33,624 nt of DNA from an uncultured Ruminococcus sp. (lineage in GTDB: Bacteria; Bacillota; Clostridia; Oscillospirales; Ruminococcaceae), in contig CAMCRP010000036.1 in the NCBI GenBank assembly GCA_945877315.1, positions 1 to 33,624 of the forward strand, read 5' to 3'. Position numbers and translations under genes: made by a program. Shown piece by piece: positions 16,459 to 26,053 of this stretch. Below the pieces are notes generated by a model that worked only from the letters and a program-made list of their open reading frames with translations, searched no databases and had not been told where the DNA came from. Position 1 is the first letter of the stretch, and every line of letters begins with the position of its first letter.

Positions 16459-18237
16459 ATGCGTCAAAAATTAATGTGTATTTTTATGGCACTCGTTGTT
16501 GCTTTTTCTTTATCAGGCTGTTTTGGGGGATTATTGTTTTATAAACCCCGTACAAATAAAGATTTTGTTGAAGAAGCGGTAGAGTATAGACATATAACAA
16601 GGCTTCAAGAATTACTATCGGATTGCAGTAAAAAGGAATTATTAGGCTATTTTAAGGAAATGCTTAATAAAGGCGTATGGAACGATAGATTTTATCATGC
16701 TAAGATAATATATGATATGGGTGTAGACCTTAAAGGGCAAGCCGTCATTGCAAGTGAATCTCAGGATTTGGACTATGAAGCAGTTAGTTTTTTGATTGAT
16801 CTGGGTGCAGACGTTAATCTGAAAGATTCTGACGGCTATTCCCCGCTGTTTTATGCCCTGAATAATGCAAATGGACAATGGGAAGCATCTGGATATTACC
16901 TTGCCAAGCTTTTAGTGGAACACGGTGCTGAGCCTTATCCTGAAATGTTTCACAATGAATATGAGGGCGATCCCGAAAGAAATGTCGGCAACGGTGCATA
17001 TCGTCAGATAGCCCATTCACCGCTTACCGCACAATATCTTCTTGGTATTCTGCTTGAAAGCGGCAAGGAGAGCGGTTTACCGAAAGCAGTTGAATACGCT
17101 ATACTGGGCGAAAGTGAAAAGGTGCTTAATGAACTGAAAAGCGGCAACACGGTTTCTGACGTTGATATGGGTTTGATCAGCTACTATTTCGGCTATTTTG
17201 CCACTATGGAACAGTATCAGGAATTTGCGGACTTCTGGGGCAAATACGCCAAACCACCTGCTTCATGCGTTGCGGGTGCGGGAAATGCAGAGGTACTGAA
17301 AAGATTATATCTCAACAAAGACCCCGATAATGAAAATTCAAATGAATATATTCTTGATTTTCAAGACTGCGACATGCTTGTTGCTGCAATGCAGTTGAAT
17401 CAAATCGAAGTTGTTAAGCTTCTGCTGAGTTATGACAGCATAAATCACGAATGGAAAAATGATGTGTGGTACAGAGCATTTAACGGAGGATTTGATTGCT
17501 TCAAACTGCTTTATGACTTTTGGGAAGAAAATGTTGAAGGTGGATTCACTGAGGATTTGATTGAGCATTTTTACCCTGATACAGGAAGAGGCTCAATAGA
17601 TAAATATAAAAAGATAGACTTCCTCTTTGAAAAAGGCTTCGACTGCAGATATTTACCCTTTGACCGCTGCTATGCAGACACAATAAAGTATCTTTACGAA
17701 AAAGGACGCCCCATGATGCCTGATGATCTTAAAATGGTTGTTTATTGGTGCGGACCCGATGAAGTTAAAGCAGTAATAGAAGATGGAAAAATCAATATTG
17801 ATTACGCATTTAGCTTTGATATTCGGTGTCCTTCAGATATTGAAATCAGATATGATGAAGATGCAATAAGATACAAATACACTGGTTATTCTGATGTCGG
17901 CGAAGGTTTTATGACATATGAGGAATTATGTAATTCTGCTGAAAAAGAAGATGTGGTATATACTATTGCAGACAAATTCTCGCCTGAGATGCTGCAATAT
18001 ATAATTAATTGTGGCGTGGAAATACCTGATGATTGCTTAATTCATTGCACTGATATTTCGGCTGCAAATGTAAAAGTTTTTCTCGAAAATGGTGCAAATG
18101 TTAATGTCAAGGGAAATCGCTTCCCGCAAAAGAAAGGGCGTGGAGTAGTCATTGCCAGTAAAGAGTATCCATTGAAAGAATACTACAAATTATGCAACAG
18201 AGATGACTTAGTGAAGCTTTTAGATGAGTATGATTAA
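16459..18237 (+). CDS. Ankyrin-repeat lipoprotein
   Basis: A 592 aa protein with a lipoprotein signal: MRQKLMCIFMALVVAFSLSG followed by Cys21 (lipobox LSGC), so it is probably anchored outside the membrane. Ankyrin-like repeats are visible at about 105-165 (FLIDLGADVNLKDSDGYSPL; LVEHGAEPYPE) and again near the C-terminus (VFLENGANVNVKG), with weaker helical repeats between, suggesting a solenoid for protein binding. No enzymatic domain seen. Start choice is unclear: AAGGAG is 12 nt from the ATG at 16459 but 7 nt from an out-of-frame ATG at 16454, and an in-frame ATG at 16474 overlaps the stop of that mini-frame. It ends at a strong terminator. Partner and function unknown. Confidence 0.85.
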   Translation: MRQKLMCIFMALVVAFSLSGCFGGLLFYKPRTNKDFVEEAVEYRHITRLQELLSDCSKKELLGYFKEMLNKGVWNDRFYHAKIIYDMGVDLKGQAVIASESQDLDYEAVSFLIDLGADVNLKDSDGYSPLFYALNNANGQWEASGYYLAKLLVEHGAEPYPEMFHNEYEGDPERNVGNGAYRQIAHSPLTAQYLLGILLESGKESGLPKAVEYAILGESEKVLNELKSGNTVSDVDMGLISYYFGYFATMEQYQEFADFWGKYAKPPASCVAGAGNAEVLKRLYLNKDPDNENSNEYILDFQDCDMLVAAMQLNQIEVVKLLLSYDSINHEWKNDVWYRAFNGGFDCFKLLYDFWEENVEGGFTEDLIEHFYPDTGRGSIDKYKKIDFLFEKGFDCRYLPFDRCYADTIKYLYEKGRPMMPDDLKMVVYWCGPDEVKAVIEDGKINIDYAFSFDIRCPSDIEIRYDEDAIRYKYTGYSDVGEGFMTYEELCNSAEKEDVVYTIADKFSPEMLQYIINCGVEIPDDCLIHCTDISAANVKVFLENGANVNVKGNRFPQKKGRGVVIASKEYPLKEYYKLCNRDDLVKLLDEYD

Positions 18238-18242
18238 CTGCT

Positions 18243-18287
18243 AAAAAACGCCGCAGTGTCTATCAAAAACACTGCGGCGTCATTTTT
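18243..18287. terminator. Bidirectional terminator between the ankyrin gene and tgt
   Basis: ACGCCGCAGTGT (18248-18259), 9-nt loop, ACACTGCGGCGT (18269-18280): a perfect 12-bp stem. The plus strand continues CATTTTTAT; the minus strand continues with a run of six T. It serves both convergent genes. Confidence 0.92.
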
Positions 18288-18293
18288 ATAAAA

Positions 18294-19813
<1,520 letters not shown>

Positions 19814-19844
19814 TTTCCCCTCCGATATAAACTGCAATATTTTT

Positions 19845-19873
19845 ATTGTACCATACTTTTCTGATAAAATCAA
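19845..19873 (-). promoter_or_regulatory. Sigma-A promoter for the PAS-tgt operon
   Basis: Minus strand: TTGATT, 17-bp spacer, TACAAT with extended -10 (TGGTACAAT), about 32 nt before the PAS start codon. A palindrome, CTATAGT-tat-ACTATAG, lies 55 bp upstream at 19928-19944 and may be an operator or chance. Confidence 0.75.
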
Positions 19874-20089
19874 TCAAATTTTTCTGAATGTATTTAAAAG
19901 TTTGCGTTTCTGCGAAAAAGTCTATTTCTATAGTTATACTATAGCAATCCACGAAAATAACCTTACTGTGGGTTTTACGGGTCAAATCGGGATTAGAAAC
20001 CAAAACTATGCTTTTTCCCCTACAAGTGTGCGTCCGCATCATCGGGAAAACCCTCACACCAAATTCTTTAGTGTGTCAATGTCATTTTT

Positions 20090-21690
20090 TTAGTCGGATA
20101 TATCAGTTTTCGCACTCATATCGCCTTCCATTACAAACAAGGTCAGCAAGCCGCTGAATACAACTGCTATTGTCAATATACCCTTCTATTCTCCCAACAA
20201 CAGCACCGCACCGAAAATTACGGAGCCGCATGCAGACGATATGCTTTCGATAGTGCTTTTGATGCCCGGCGCACGGCTTTGTCCGATAGCATTGACTTCG
20301 GGGAGCGATGAAAAATATAACGACTGTGCAGACAACCCAAAGCTGTCGGCAGCCGCAAAAAGTATGATTACCACATAGCAGCTGACTATTGAAGTACTGA
20401 ACACAAGATACAGCAGAGCCACCGCATATATGAACTACGCAAGTATCATAGATTTTCTCGTGCCCAGCTTTGAAATAGCCGACTCGTCCAGCACATCTCC
20501 CGCATAAATGGAAATAACTCCGCTGATATGGAATTCCATAGAGATCTCAGCAGCAGAAAGTGAATTATTCTCCGCCACAATAGGAAAATAATATCTAAGG
20601 AATGATGCGCAGATAAGGTAAGGTATTTCCGGGCAGATATAGTAGCGTATCATATTTGCATTGATAAAGCTTTTAAGCGTTGCATGGCTTCGTTCTTCCT
20701 CAATTACTGCCCGCTTATTTTCAAGCAGTATTATTCCCAAAACTAGGATAAGCCCCGCACACACCGAAGCTGTTACATATGCAGCAACTATTTCGAATCG
20801 TTTCCGGGTAATAGAACCAACAACAGTTCCGCAGTTCATACCTGCCGGAAATGCCGCATTTAAATGAATAAAGCCCTTGTTGCGGTATTCTTCCTACTCA
20901 AAGACGGCTATCCACGAATTTACTGCAATTGTGAGAAAATCTCCGCCCATTCCGCATATACTGTTTGCACAGATGAGCACCCACAGATTGCCCGCAAAGG
21001 CAGACAGAAGATTTCCTCTGATGAAATTATCATAATATTTTTGTACAAAGAATTGTTTTCCTGTACATAACTATCATAATTAATGCCGACCTCCATAAAG
21101 GCGAGTATATCTCCGTTTTCATCAAAGGAAGAGATATTTCCATGTCAGGCGATTCTTACCGCCTCTCTCACAGAAAATCTATCACTCGTTGACTTGTACA
21201 TTTTCTGGCGAATTGTTGTATGGTTTACTTGACTTTTTACAATAGGTAAGCCCTCTTATCCTTACGGCGTTTTTTTGAAAGTAATAGCACATCGTGTTAT
21301 CATTTATCGCTTCACATACCGCAAATGACAAAGGTCTGTCACCGTCTTATCGAAACCAGCAATACAGTCTGCATGTCTTTCGGGGATTAGTTTTCACATC
21401 TCAAATTGAGATAGTAAGCTTTAATAAAGTTATATTCCCCTCTTTTTGTCTTGTTTTCCGAACCTGTCATGGACAAAAAGAATTTATATCATAAAAATAA
21501 TCGCTGAATTTTTCATCATAGGTTATTTCGGCGAGATATCCGTTATTTATGATACATTCACGATAAAGCACTGTATACTCCTCATTGACATATTCAAAAA
21601 TCGACTTTATGTTGTTTTTCAGGCAATATGCCATGCCGTCTATGCAGTTTCTGTTCGTCAGACCGAGAGTTTGCTACAGGATTACTTCAT
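20090..21690 (-). pseudogene. Decayed MFS-type transporter gene with N-terminal extension
   Basis: Minus-strand reading frames here join into one broken protein. From about 21020 down to the TAA at 20090-20092 a single frame encodes membrane-transporter sequence (LWVLICANSICGMGGDFL; IVAAYVTASVCAGLILVLGI; LGTRKSMILA; ESISSACGSVIFGAVLLLGE), interrupted only by three TAG codons (after AVFE, after SMILA, after LLLGE). Upstream, a soluble extension is scattered over other frames (NNIKSIFEYVNEEYTVLYRE; SSFDENGDILAFMEVGINYD), with at least one TGA and several frameshifts. The LGTRKSM loop and hydrophobic pattern fit a major-facilitator fold; the extension could be a sensor domain, which I infer. The upstream limit is approximate. 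No intact gene was found between 19874 and 21775. Confidence 0.75.
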
Positions 21691-21775
21691 ACTCCACATC
21701 ACGAGCCTTTCACTAACAGTTCCTACTGCCAAGTCTGTAGCGGGCTTGCACCACCGATTTACTGCCCATTCGGGG

Positions 21776-21813
21776 AAAACTAAAATAACCGCTATGCGTG
21801 AACATAGCGGTTA
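21776..21813 (-). terminator. Terminator of the rplM-rpsI operon
   Basis: TAACCGCTATG (21786-21796), 6-nt loop, CATAGCGGTTA (21803-21813): an 11-bp stem. On the minus strand it is followed by TTTTAGTTTT. It lies about 90 bp after the rpsI stop; that gap holds a small palindrome (CACGTAGATACGTG) but no gene. Confidence 0.8.
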
Positions 21814-21902
21814 AAAAGGTCTTTATGAGTTGTCCAAAAGTTGACCAAGTGATGATAAGCTCGCCCCAAAGCACGTAGATACGTGATTTGTAAGGGCAAT
21901 GA

Positions 21903-22304
21903 TCAACGCTTTGAGAACTGAGGAGCACGACGAGCAGCCTTCAAGCCGTACTTCTTTCTTTCCTTCATTCTGGGGTCACGAGTGAGGAATCCTGCCTTCT
22001 TGAGGGTAGGACGGAGCTCAGCATCGTACTGAAGGAGAGCTCTGGAAAGGCCGTGTCTGATAGCACCTGCCTGACCTGTTACGCCGCCGCCTGCAACTGT
22101 GCAAACGATATCGAACTTCTCAAGTGTATCTGTAAGAGCGAGGGGCTGTCTAACGATAAGCTTCAGTGTTTCAAGACCGAAGTAATCATCAATGCCTCTG
22201 CCGTTGATTGTAATGTTACCGCTGCCTGCGTAAACTCTTACTCTGGCAACAGAATGTTTTCTTCTTCCTGTTCCGTAGAAATAGGACTGCTTTGATTCGT
22301 ACAT
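21903..22304 (-). CDS. rpsI: 30S ribosomal protein S9
   Basis: S9 is a small-subunit protein whose C-terminal tail reaches the P-site tRNA. The 133 aa sequence has [20 protein letters not shown] near the start, [20 protein letters not shown] in the middle and ends with the required basic tail APQFSKR. AAGGAGG lies 8 nt before the ATG. It follows rplM by 17 bp, the universal bacterial pair. Confidence 0.98.
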   Translation of the reverse strand: MYESKQSYFYGTGRRKHSVARVRVYAGSGNITINGRGIDDYFGLETLKLIVRQPLALTDTLEKFDIVCTVAGGGVTGQAGAIRHGLSRALLQYDAELRPTLKKAGFLTRDPRMKERKKYGLKAARRAPQFSKR

Positions 22305-22321
22305 CTTTGCTGCCTCCTTAA

Positions 22322-22750
22322 TTAAAATTCAAAATTCTCAGGCTTCTGAGCAGCGTGATCGTGCGCAGCACCTGCATAAGTTCTCAGACGTGTGAGAGCT
22401 GCTCTGCCAATAGTGTTATTGGGGAGCATTCCGTTTACAGCGATGGACATAGCCTTTTCGGGGTTGTTCTTCATCAGTTCGCTGTACTTAGTTTCCTTGA
22501 GGCCGCCGATCCAGCCGGTGTGCCACTTGTAGGTCTTCTGCTCAAGCTTCTTACCTGTAAGAACAGCCTTTGCACAGTTGATGATGATTACGTGATCGCC
22601 GCAGTCTGCGTGAGGAGCAAATGTGGGCTTGTGCTTGCCGCGGAGAATAGCAGCAGCCTGAGCTGCAACTCTACCGAGGGACTTGCCTTCTGCGTCCAGA
22701 ACATACCACTTACGGCTGATTTCGTTTGCCTTAGGCATATAAGTTGACAT
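22322..22750 (-). CDS. rplM: 50S ribosomal protein L13
   Basis: L13 is an early assembly protein of the large subunit. The 142 aa protein has the family stretches [17 protein letters not shown] (13-29), [19 protein letters not shown] (36-54), [12 protein letters not shown] and [16 protein letters not shown] start at the ATG at 22748-22750 preceded by GGAGGAATTGACT; the frame is open upstream into the leader but without homology. Confidence 0.97.
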   Translation of the reverse strand: MSTYMPKANEISRKWYVLDAEGKSLGRVAAQAAAILRGKHKPTFAPHADCGDHVIIINCAKAVLTGKKLEQKTYKWHTGWIGGLKETKYSELMKNNPEKAMSIAVNGMLPNNTIGRAALTRLRTYAGAAHDHAAQKPENFEF

Positions 22751-22862
22751 AGTCAATTCCTCCGTTAAAAATATATTCATCGAAGCTAAGTCCCGAGGGA
22801 TTCGGTGCAACTTCCTCTTCCCTATTGCCGCAAGCGCATACGGTACCTGTCCGACACAACAT
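22751..22862 (-). promoter_or_regulatory. Leader RNA of rplM, candidate ribosomal-protein leader
   Basis: Between the promoter and rplM is a leader of about 110 nt, long for a gene of this type. On the minus strand it contains GGGA...TCCC and TTGCGGCAA segments that could pair. Firmicutes have a described L13 leader motif upstream of rplM, thought to bind L13 for autoregulation. I cannot verify the covariance, so the assignment rests on position and length. Confidence 0.45.
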
Positions 22863-22867
22863 TAATG

Positions 22868-22896
22868 ATTATACAGGAAACTTTCCGCAAAGTCAA
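22868..22896 (-). promoter_or_regulatory. Strong sigma-A promoter for rplM-rpsI
   Basis: Minus strand: TTGACT, 17-bp spacer, TATAAT, with a TG dinucleotide directly before the -10. From here to 23083 the sequence is AT-rich and I see nothing else in it. Confidence 0.9.
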
Positions 22897-23083
22897 TAGT
22901 CATTTTGCCGAAATTTCAATATATATCCCCTATTCTCTTAAAATCTCGCTGTTTTGCTCTATTTCTCTTTAATTCTCTGATTTCATTTCATTTTTAAAAT
23001 TTGGTTATTTTCCCAACTCAAGCAACATCATATCCGAGTATTTTGTGCTTTTTTCCATAATATTCATATAACTATTTACCTTA

Positions 23084-23112
23084 TTGACTTATACTTTTCG
23101 ATTTGATATAAT
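23084..23112 (+). promoter_or_regulatory. Sigma-A promoter for the small kinase gene
   Basis: TTGACT, 17-bp spacer, TATAAT: 11 of 12 consensus bases. It lies 38 nt upstream of the start codon of a gene with an internal stop, so the gene is probably still transcribed. Confidence 0.88.
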
Positions 23113-23150
23113 TCAAATATACTATAATATAGTTTTGAGGGAAATTGACA

Positions 23151-23630
23151 ATGGCAAAAGTAATAATTACCTGTGGAAAAATATGCAGTGGAAAAACCAC
23201 ATACGCAGAAAAACTGCGAAAGGAACTATCTGCTGTTATTCTTTCTGTTGATGAAATAATGCATGCAATGTTTGAATTTGGCGCAGGAGAAAAACACGAT
23301 GAATATGTTGAAAGAATAAAAGCCTATCTTTATAACAAATCAGCAGAGCTCATTGAAACAGGTATCAATGTTATTCTTGATTGGGGACTTTGGACTAAAT
23401 CGGAACGCAGGTATACAAGTGAATTCTATAAATCAAGAAATATTGACTATGAGATACATTTTCTGAACATCAGCCATGAGGAATGGGCAAAAAGAATAAA
23501 TATGAGAAACAGTCTGGTCATATCAGGCAAAACATCATCTTATATTGTTGACGAATGACTCACCGAAAAGGTAAATGCTCTTTTTGAAATGCCTGACATA
23601 AACGAAATTGATGTATGGATATATCAATAA
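23151..23630 (+). pseudogene. P-loop kinase-like ATPase interrupted by an in-frame TGA
   Basis: The protein begins MAKVIITCGKICSGKTTYAE, with a Walker A loop GKICSGKTT (about 9-17), then LSVDEIMHAMF (Asp-Glu, as in zeta-toxin and small AAA kinases) and NVILDWGLWTKSER, typical of small ATP-binding kinases of unknown substrate. The frame stops at TGA (23556-23558) after SYIVDE, 135 aa, but continues in the same frame for 23 codons (LTEKVNALFEMPDINEIDVW) to TAA at 23628-23630. That tail resembles the conserved C-terminus of the family, where I would expect Gly or Trp at the stop. A TGG to TGA change or a one-base error explains it. Start ATG has GAGGGA at 8 nt. Promoter and binding site look intact. 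Confidence 0.75.
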
Positions 23631-23675
23631 AATATTCTTATGCACAAAAATTATCACTGAATTTATCTCGATAAC

Positions 23676-23704
23676 TTGAAAATTTAAAATATTTGCAGTA
23701 GAAT
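23676..23704 (+). promoter_or_regulatory. Sigma-A promoter for the amino-acid ABC importer
   Basis: TTGAAA, 17-bp spacer, TAGAAT, five of six matches in each box, 34 nt upstream of the substrate-binding protein start. The 5' leader is too short for a T-box or riboswitch. Confidence 0.8.
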
Positions 23705-23737
23705 AAAGTATATTTTATTTAGGAAAGGGAAATTGTT

Positions 23738-24478
23738 ATGAAACTTTTAAAGAAAATACTTTGCGGACTTTCCGCAGCCGCTATTCTCGCAGCACTTTCG
23801 GGATGTTCGGGCGGAGATGATACCAAGCTTATAATGGCTACAAACGCCGAGTTCTCCCCTTACGAATATCACGAGGGCGACGCTATTGTCGGCATTGACG
23901 TTGACATTGCGACCGCTATTGCAAAGGAGATGGGCAAAGAACTTGTTGTCGAAGATATGGCATTTGACTCTATCATTGCTGCAGTTACTTCGGGCAAGGC
24001 TGACATCGGCGTTGCAGGTATGACCGTTGACCCCGACCGTTTAAAGAGCGTAAACTTCTCCGACCCATACACCACTGCAACTCAGGTCATCATTGTAAGC
24101 GAAGGCTCAATAGTTGCTACTCCCGATGATTTAAAGGGGAAGAAGGTAGGCGTTCAGCTGGGAACCACTGGCGACCAGTATGCAAGTGACATTGAGGGTG
24201 CTTCCATTGAGCGTTACAACAAAGGCTTTGAGGCTGTACAAGCTCTTACTCAGGGCAAGATCGATGCTGTTATTATCGACAACGAGCCTGCAAAGGTTTT
24301 CGTTTCTCAGAGTGAGGGTCTGAAGATCCTTGACGAGGAATTCACCACTGAGGAATACGCTATCGCTATTGCCAAGGAAAACACTCAGCTTCTGAATGAT
24401 GTTAATGCTGCTCTTGCAAAGCTTAAGGAATCGGGCGAGCTTCAGGCTATCATCGACAAATATATCAGTGCCGAATAA
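23738..24478 (+). CDS. Polar amino-acid ABC transporter substrate-binding lipoprotein
   Basis: A family-3 extracellular solute-binding protein that captures an amino acid outside the cell and delivers it to the permease. The 246 aa precursor has a lipoprotein signal ending LSGC (Cys23). The mature part has the two-lobe signature: MATNAEFSPYEYHEGDAIVG (33-52) then DVDIATAIAKEMGKEL, GKADIGVAGMTVDPDR with the ligand Arg (about 99), NFSDPYTTA, GKKVGVQLGTTGDQYA and VQALTQGKIDAVIIDNEPA. The binding pattern fits a polar amino acid, but which one cannot be told. GAAAGGG lies 8 nt before the ATG. Followed by permease and ATPase genes. Confidence 0.94.
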   Translation: MKLLKKILCGLSAAAILAALSGCSGGDDTKLIMATNAEFSPYEYHEGDAIVGIDVDIATAIAKEMGKELVVEDMAFDSIIAAVTSGKADIGVAGMTVDPDRLKSVNFSDPYTTATQVIIVSEGSIVATPDDLKGKKVGVQLGTTGDQYASDIEGASIERYNKGFEAVQALTQGKIDAVIIDNEPAKVFVSQSEGLKILDEEFTTEEYAIAIAKENTQLLNDVNAALAKLKESGELQAIIDKYISAE

Positions 24479-24501
24479 CTTACCGAAAGGAATGTTGCCG
24501 A

Positions 24502-25203
24502 ATGCCGCAGTGGCTTCAAAACCTTGCAGACAGATTTTATACAAACTTTATCAGTGAAAACCGTTGGAAATATATTGCCGACGGATTTATCGTAACAGTT
24601 GAAGTTACCTTTTTTGCCGTACTTATCGGCATAATTCTCGGATTTATTATTGCAGTTATCCGTTCAACACACGATAAAACGGGAAAGCTGAAAATACCCG
24701 ATTTTATATGCAAGGTGTATCTTACCGTTATCAGAGGAACGCCTTCCGTTCTGCAGCTGCTGATAATCTACTTTGTCGTTTTCGGCTCGGTGAATATCAG
24801 CAAGGTGCTTGTTGCCATAATCGCCTTTGGAATCAACTCGGGCGCATACGTTGCGGAGGTTATCCGAAGCGGCATTATGTCCATTGACAAGGGACAGACC
24901 GAAGCAGGAAGAAGCCTGGGCTTTACCTATGCTCAGACTATGATATACATCATTCTTCCCCAGGCACTGAAAAACGTCCTCCCCGCCCTCGGAAACGAAG
25001 TAATCGTGCTTCTCAAGGAAACATCTATCTGCGGATATATCGCCCTTCAAGACCTTACTAAGGGCGGCGACATTATCCGAAGCAGAACATATGACGCATT
25101 TATGCCCCTTATTGCGGTTGCGCTTATTTATCTGGTAATGGTAATGCTGCTCCAGCGGCTTGTTGCGGGACTTGAAAGGAGGCTGAACAGCAGTGAACGG
25201 TGA
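24502..25203 (+). CDS. Amino-acid ABC transporter permease (HisM/GlnP type)
   Basis: The 233 aa protein is the membrane channel of the importer and likely acts as a homodimer, since it is the only permease gene here. It has about five membrane segments (first at about 31-53). The cytoplasmic EAA loop that docks the ATPase reads [20 protein letters not shown] (about 134-153). The [19 protein letters not shown] segment is typical of the HisM/GlnP family. AAAGGAA stands 9 nt before the ATG. It starts 23 bp after the binding protein and overlaps the ATPase by 11 bp. Confidence 0.94.
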   Translation: MPQWLQNLADRFYTNFISENRWKYIADGFIVTVEVTFFAVLIGIILGFIIAVIRSTHDKTGKLKIPDFICKVYLTVIRGTPSVLQLLIIYFVVFGSVNISKVLVAIIAFGINSGAYVAEVIRSGIMSIDKGQTEAGRSLGFTYAQTMIYIILPQALKNVLPALGNEVIVLLKETSICGYIALQDLTKGGDIIRSRTYDAFMPLIAVALIYLVMVMLLQRLVAGLERRLNSSER

Positions 25204-25930
25204 ACCGGTTATTGAAGTCAAAGGGCTTCAGAAAAGCTTCGGCGAATTGCAGGTTCTCAAGGGCATAGACACCGTAATTAACAAGGGCGATGTTGTCTTT
25301 GTTATCGGACCTTCCGGTTCGGGAAAAAGTACCTTTCTTCGCTGTCTTAATCTTCTTGAAAATCCCACAGGCGGTCAGATACTATTTGAAGGAACGGACA
25401 TTACCGACCCCGGCAATGACATCAACCTCCATCGCCGCAAAATGGGAATGGTATTTCAACAGTTCAACCTGTTTCCGCATCTCAGCATAATGAAAAACCT
25501 GACTATCGCCCCCATTAAGCTTCTGGGAAAATCAAAGGAAGAAGCCGAAAAGACAGCTTACACCCTCCTTGAACGAGTTGGATTGGCAAACCGTGCCAAC
25601 GCTTATCCCAATCAGCTTTCAGGCGGTCAGAAGCAGCGAATTGCCATTGTACGGGCTTTGTGTATGTCCCCCGATGTTATGCTTTTTGATGAACCCACCT
25701 CTGCACTTGACCCCGAAATGGTCGGCGAGGTTCTGAACGTTATGCGTGACCTTGCAAACGACGGAATGACAATGGTTGTCGTAACACACGAAATGGCATT
25801 TGCCAAGGAAATAGCTTCACGGGTACTGTTTATGGACGGCGGTTATATCCTTGAGGAAAACACTCCCGAGGAGCTTTTCGGAAACCCCAAAAACGAGCGT
25901 CTTAAAAGCTTTCTCAGCAAAGTTATATAA
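25193..25930 (+). CDS. Amino-acid ABC transporter ATP-binding protein (GlnQ type)
   Basis: The 245 aa ATPase powers the importer. Motifs: Walker [10 protein letters not shown] (39-47), Q-loop [10 protein letters not shown], signature LSGGQKQR, Walker [16 protein letters not shown] and the switch His in VVVTHEM. The length and the FNLFPH motif are those of polar amino-acid importers. The start is GTG at 25193-25195, inside the end of the permease gene, with AAAGGAGG 10 nt upstream. Coupled translation with the permease is likely. A strong terminator follows 15 bp after the stop. Confidence 0.95.
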   Translation: MNGEPVIEVKGLQKSFGELQVLKGIDTVINKGDVVFVIGPSGSGKSTFLRCLNLLENPTGGQILFEGTDITDPGNDINLHRRKMGMVFQQFNLFPHLSIMKNLTIAPIKLLGKSKEEAEKTAYTLLERVGLANRANAYPNQLSGGQKQRIAIVRALCMSPDVMLFDEPTSALDPEMVGEVLNVMRDLANDGMTMVVVTHEMAFAKEIASRVLFMDGGYILEENTPEELFGNPKNERLKSFLSKVI

Positions 25931-25945
25931 GATAGTTTTCACAAG

Positions 25946-25982
25946 AAGCGGCAGTTTTCGTTATGGAAATTGCCGCTTTTTA
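25946..25982 (+). terminator. Terminator of the amino-acid ABC operon
   Basis: AAGCGGCA-GTTTTC, 5-nt loop, GGAAAT-TGCCGCTT: an 8-bp perfect stem extended by 6 further pairs including wobble, followed by TTTTTATT. Good rho-independent terminator. Confidence 0.92.
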
Positions 25983-25992
25983 TTATCCATAA

Positions 25993-26021
25993 TTGACATT
26001 TTTTCATTCATCTGATATATT
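25993..26021 (+). promoter_or_regulatory. Sigma-A promoter for the DUF1963 gene
   Basis: TTGACA (perfect), 17-bp spacer, TATATT (five of six), 33 nt upstream of the start codon. Confidence 0.85.
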
Positions 26022-26053
26022 TTTATCACTAAATCCGAAAAGGAGCATCAACA

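Noticed and set aside
19900..20089. Possible gene or mobile-element end downstream of the transporter remnant
   Set aside because: Only a short palindrome and a weak stem (ACACC/GTGTG) are visible; no terminal inverted repeats or transposase fragments.
21826..21902. Small palindrome CACGTAGATACGTG after rpsI as an attachment site
   Set aside because: No integrase, tRNA or duplicated flank nearby; most simply a stem in the 3' untranslated region.
22900..23083. AT-rich gap as possible small RNA
   Set aside because: No promoter-terminator pair or stable hairpin seen; the only promoter boxes belong to the flanking genes.
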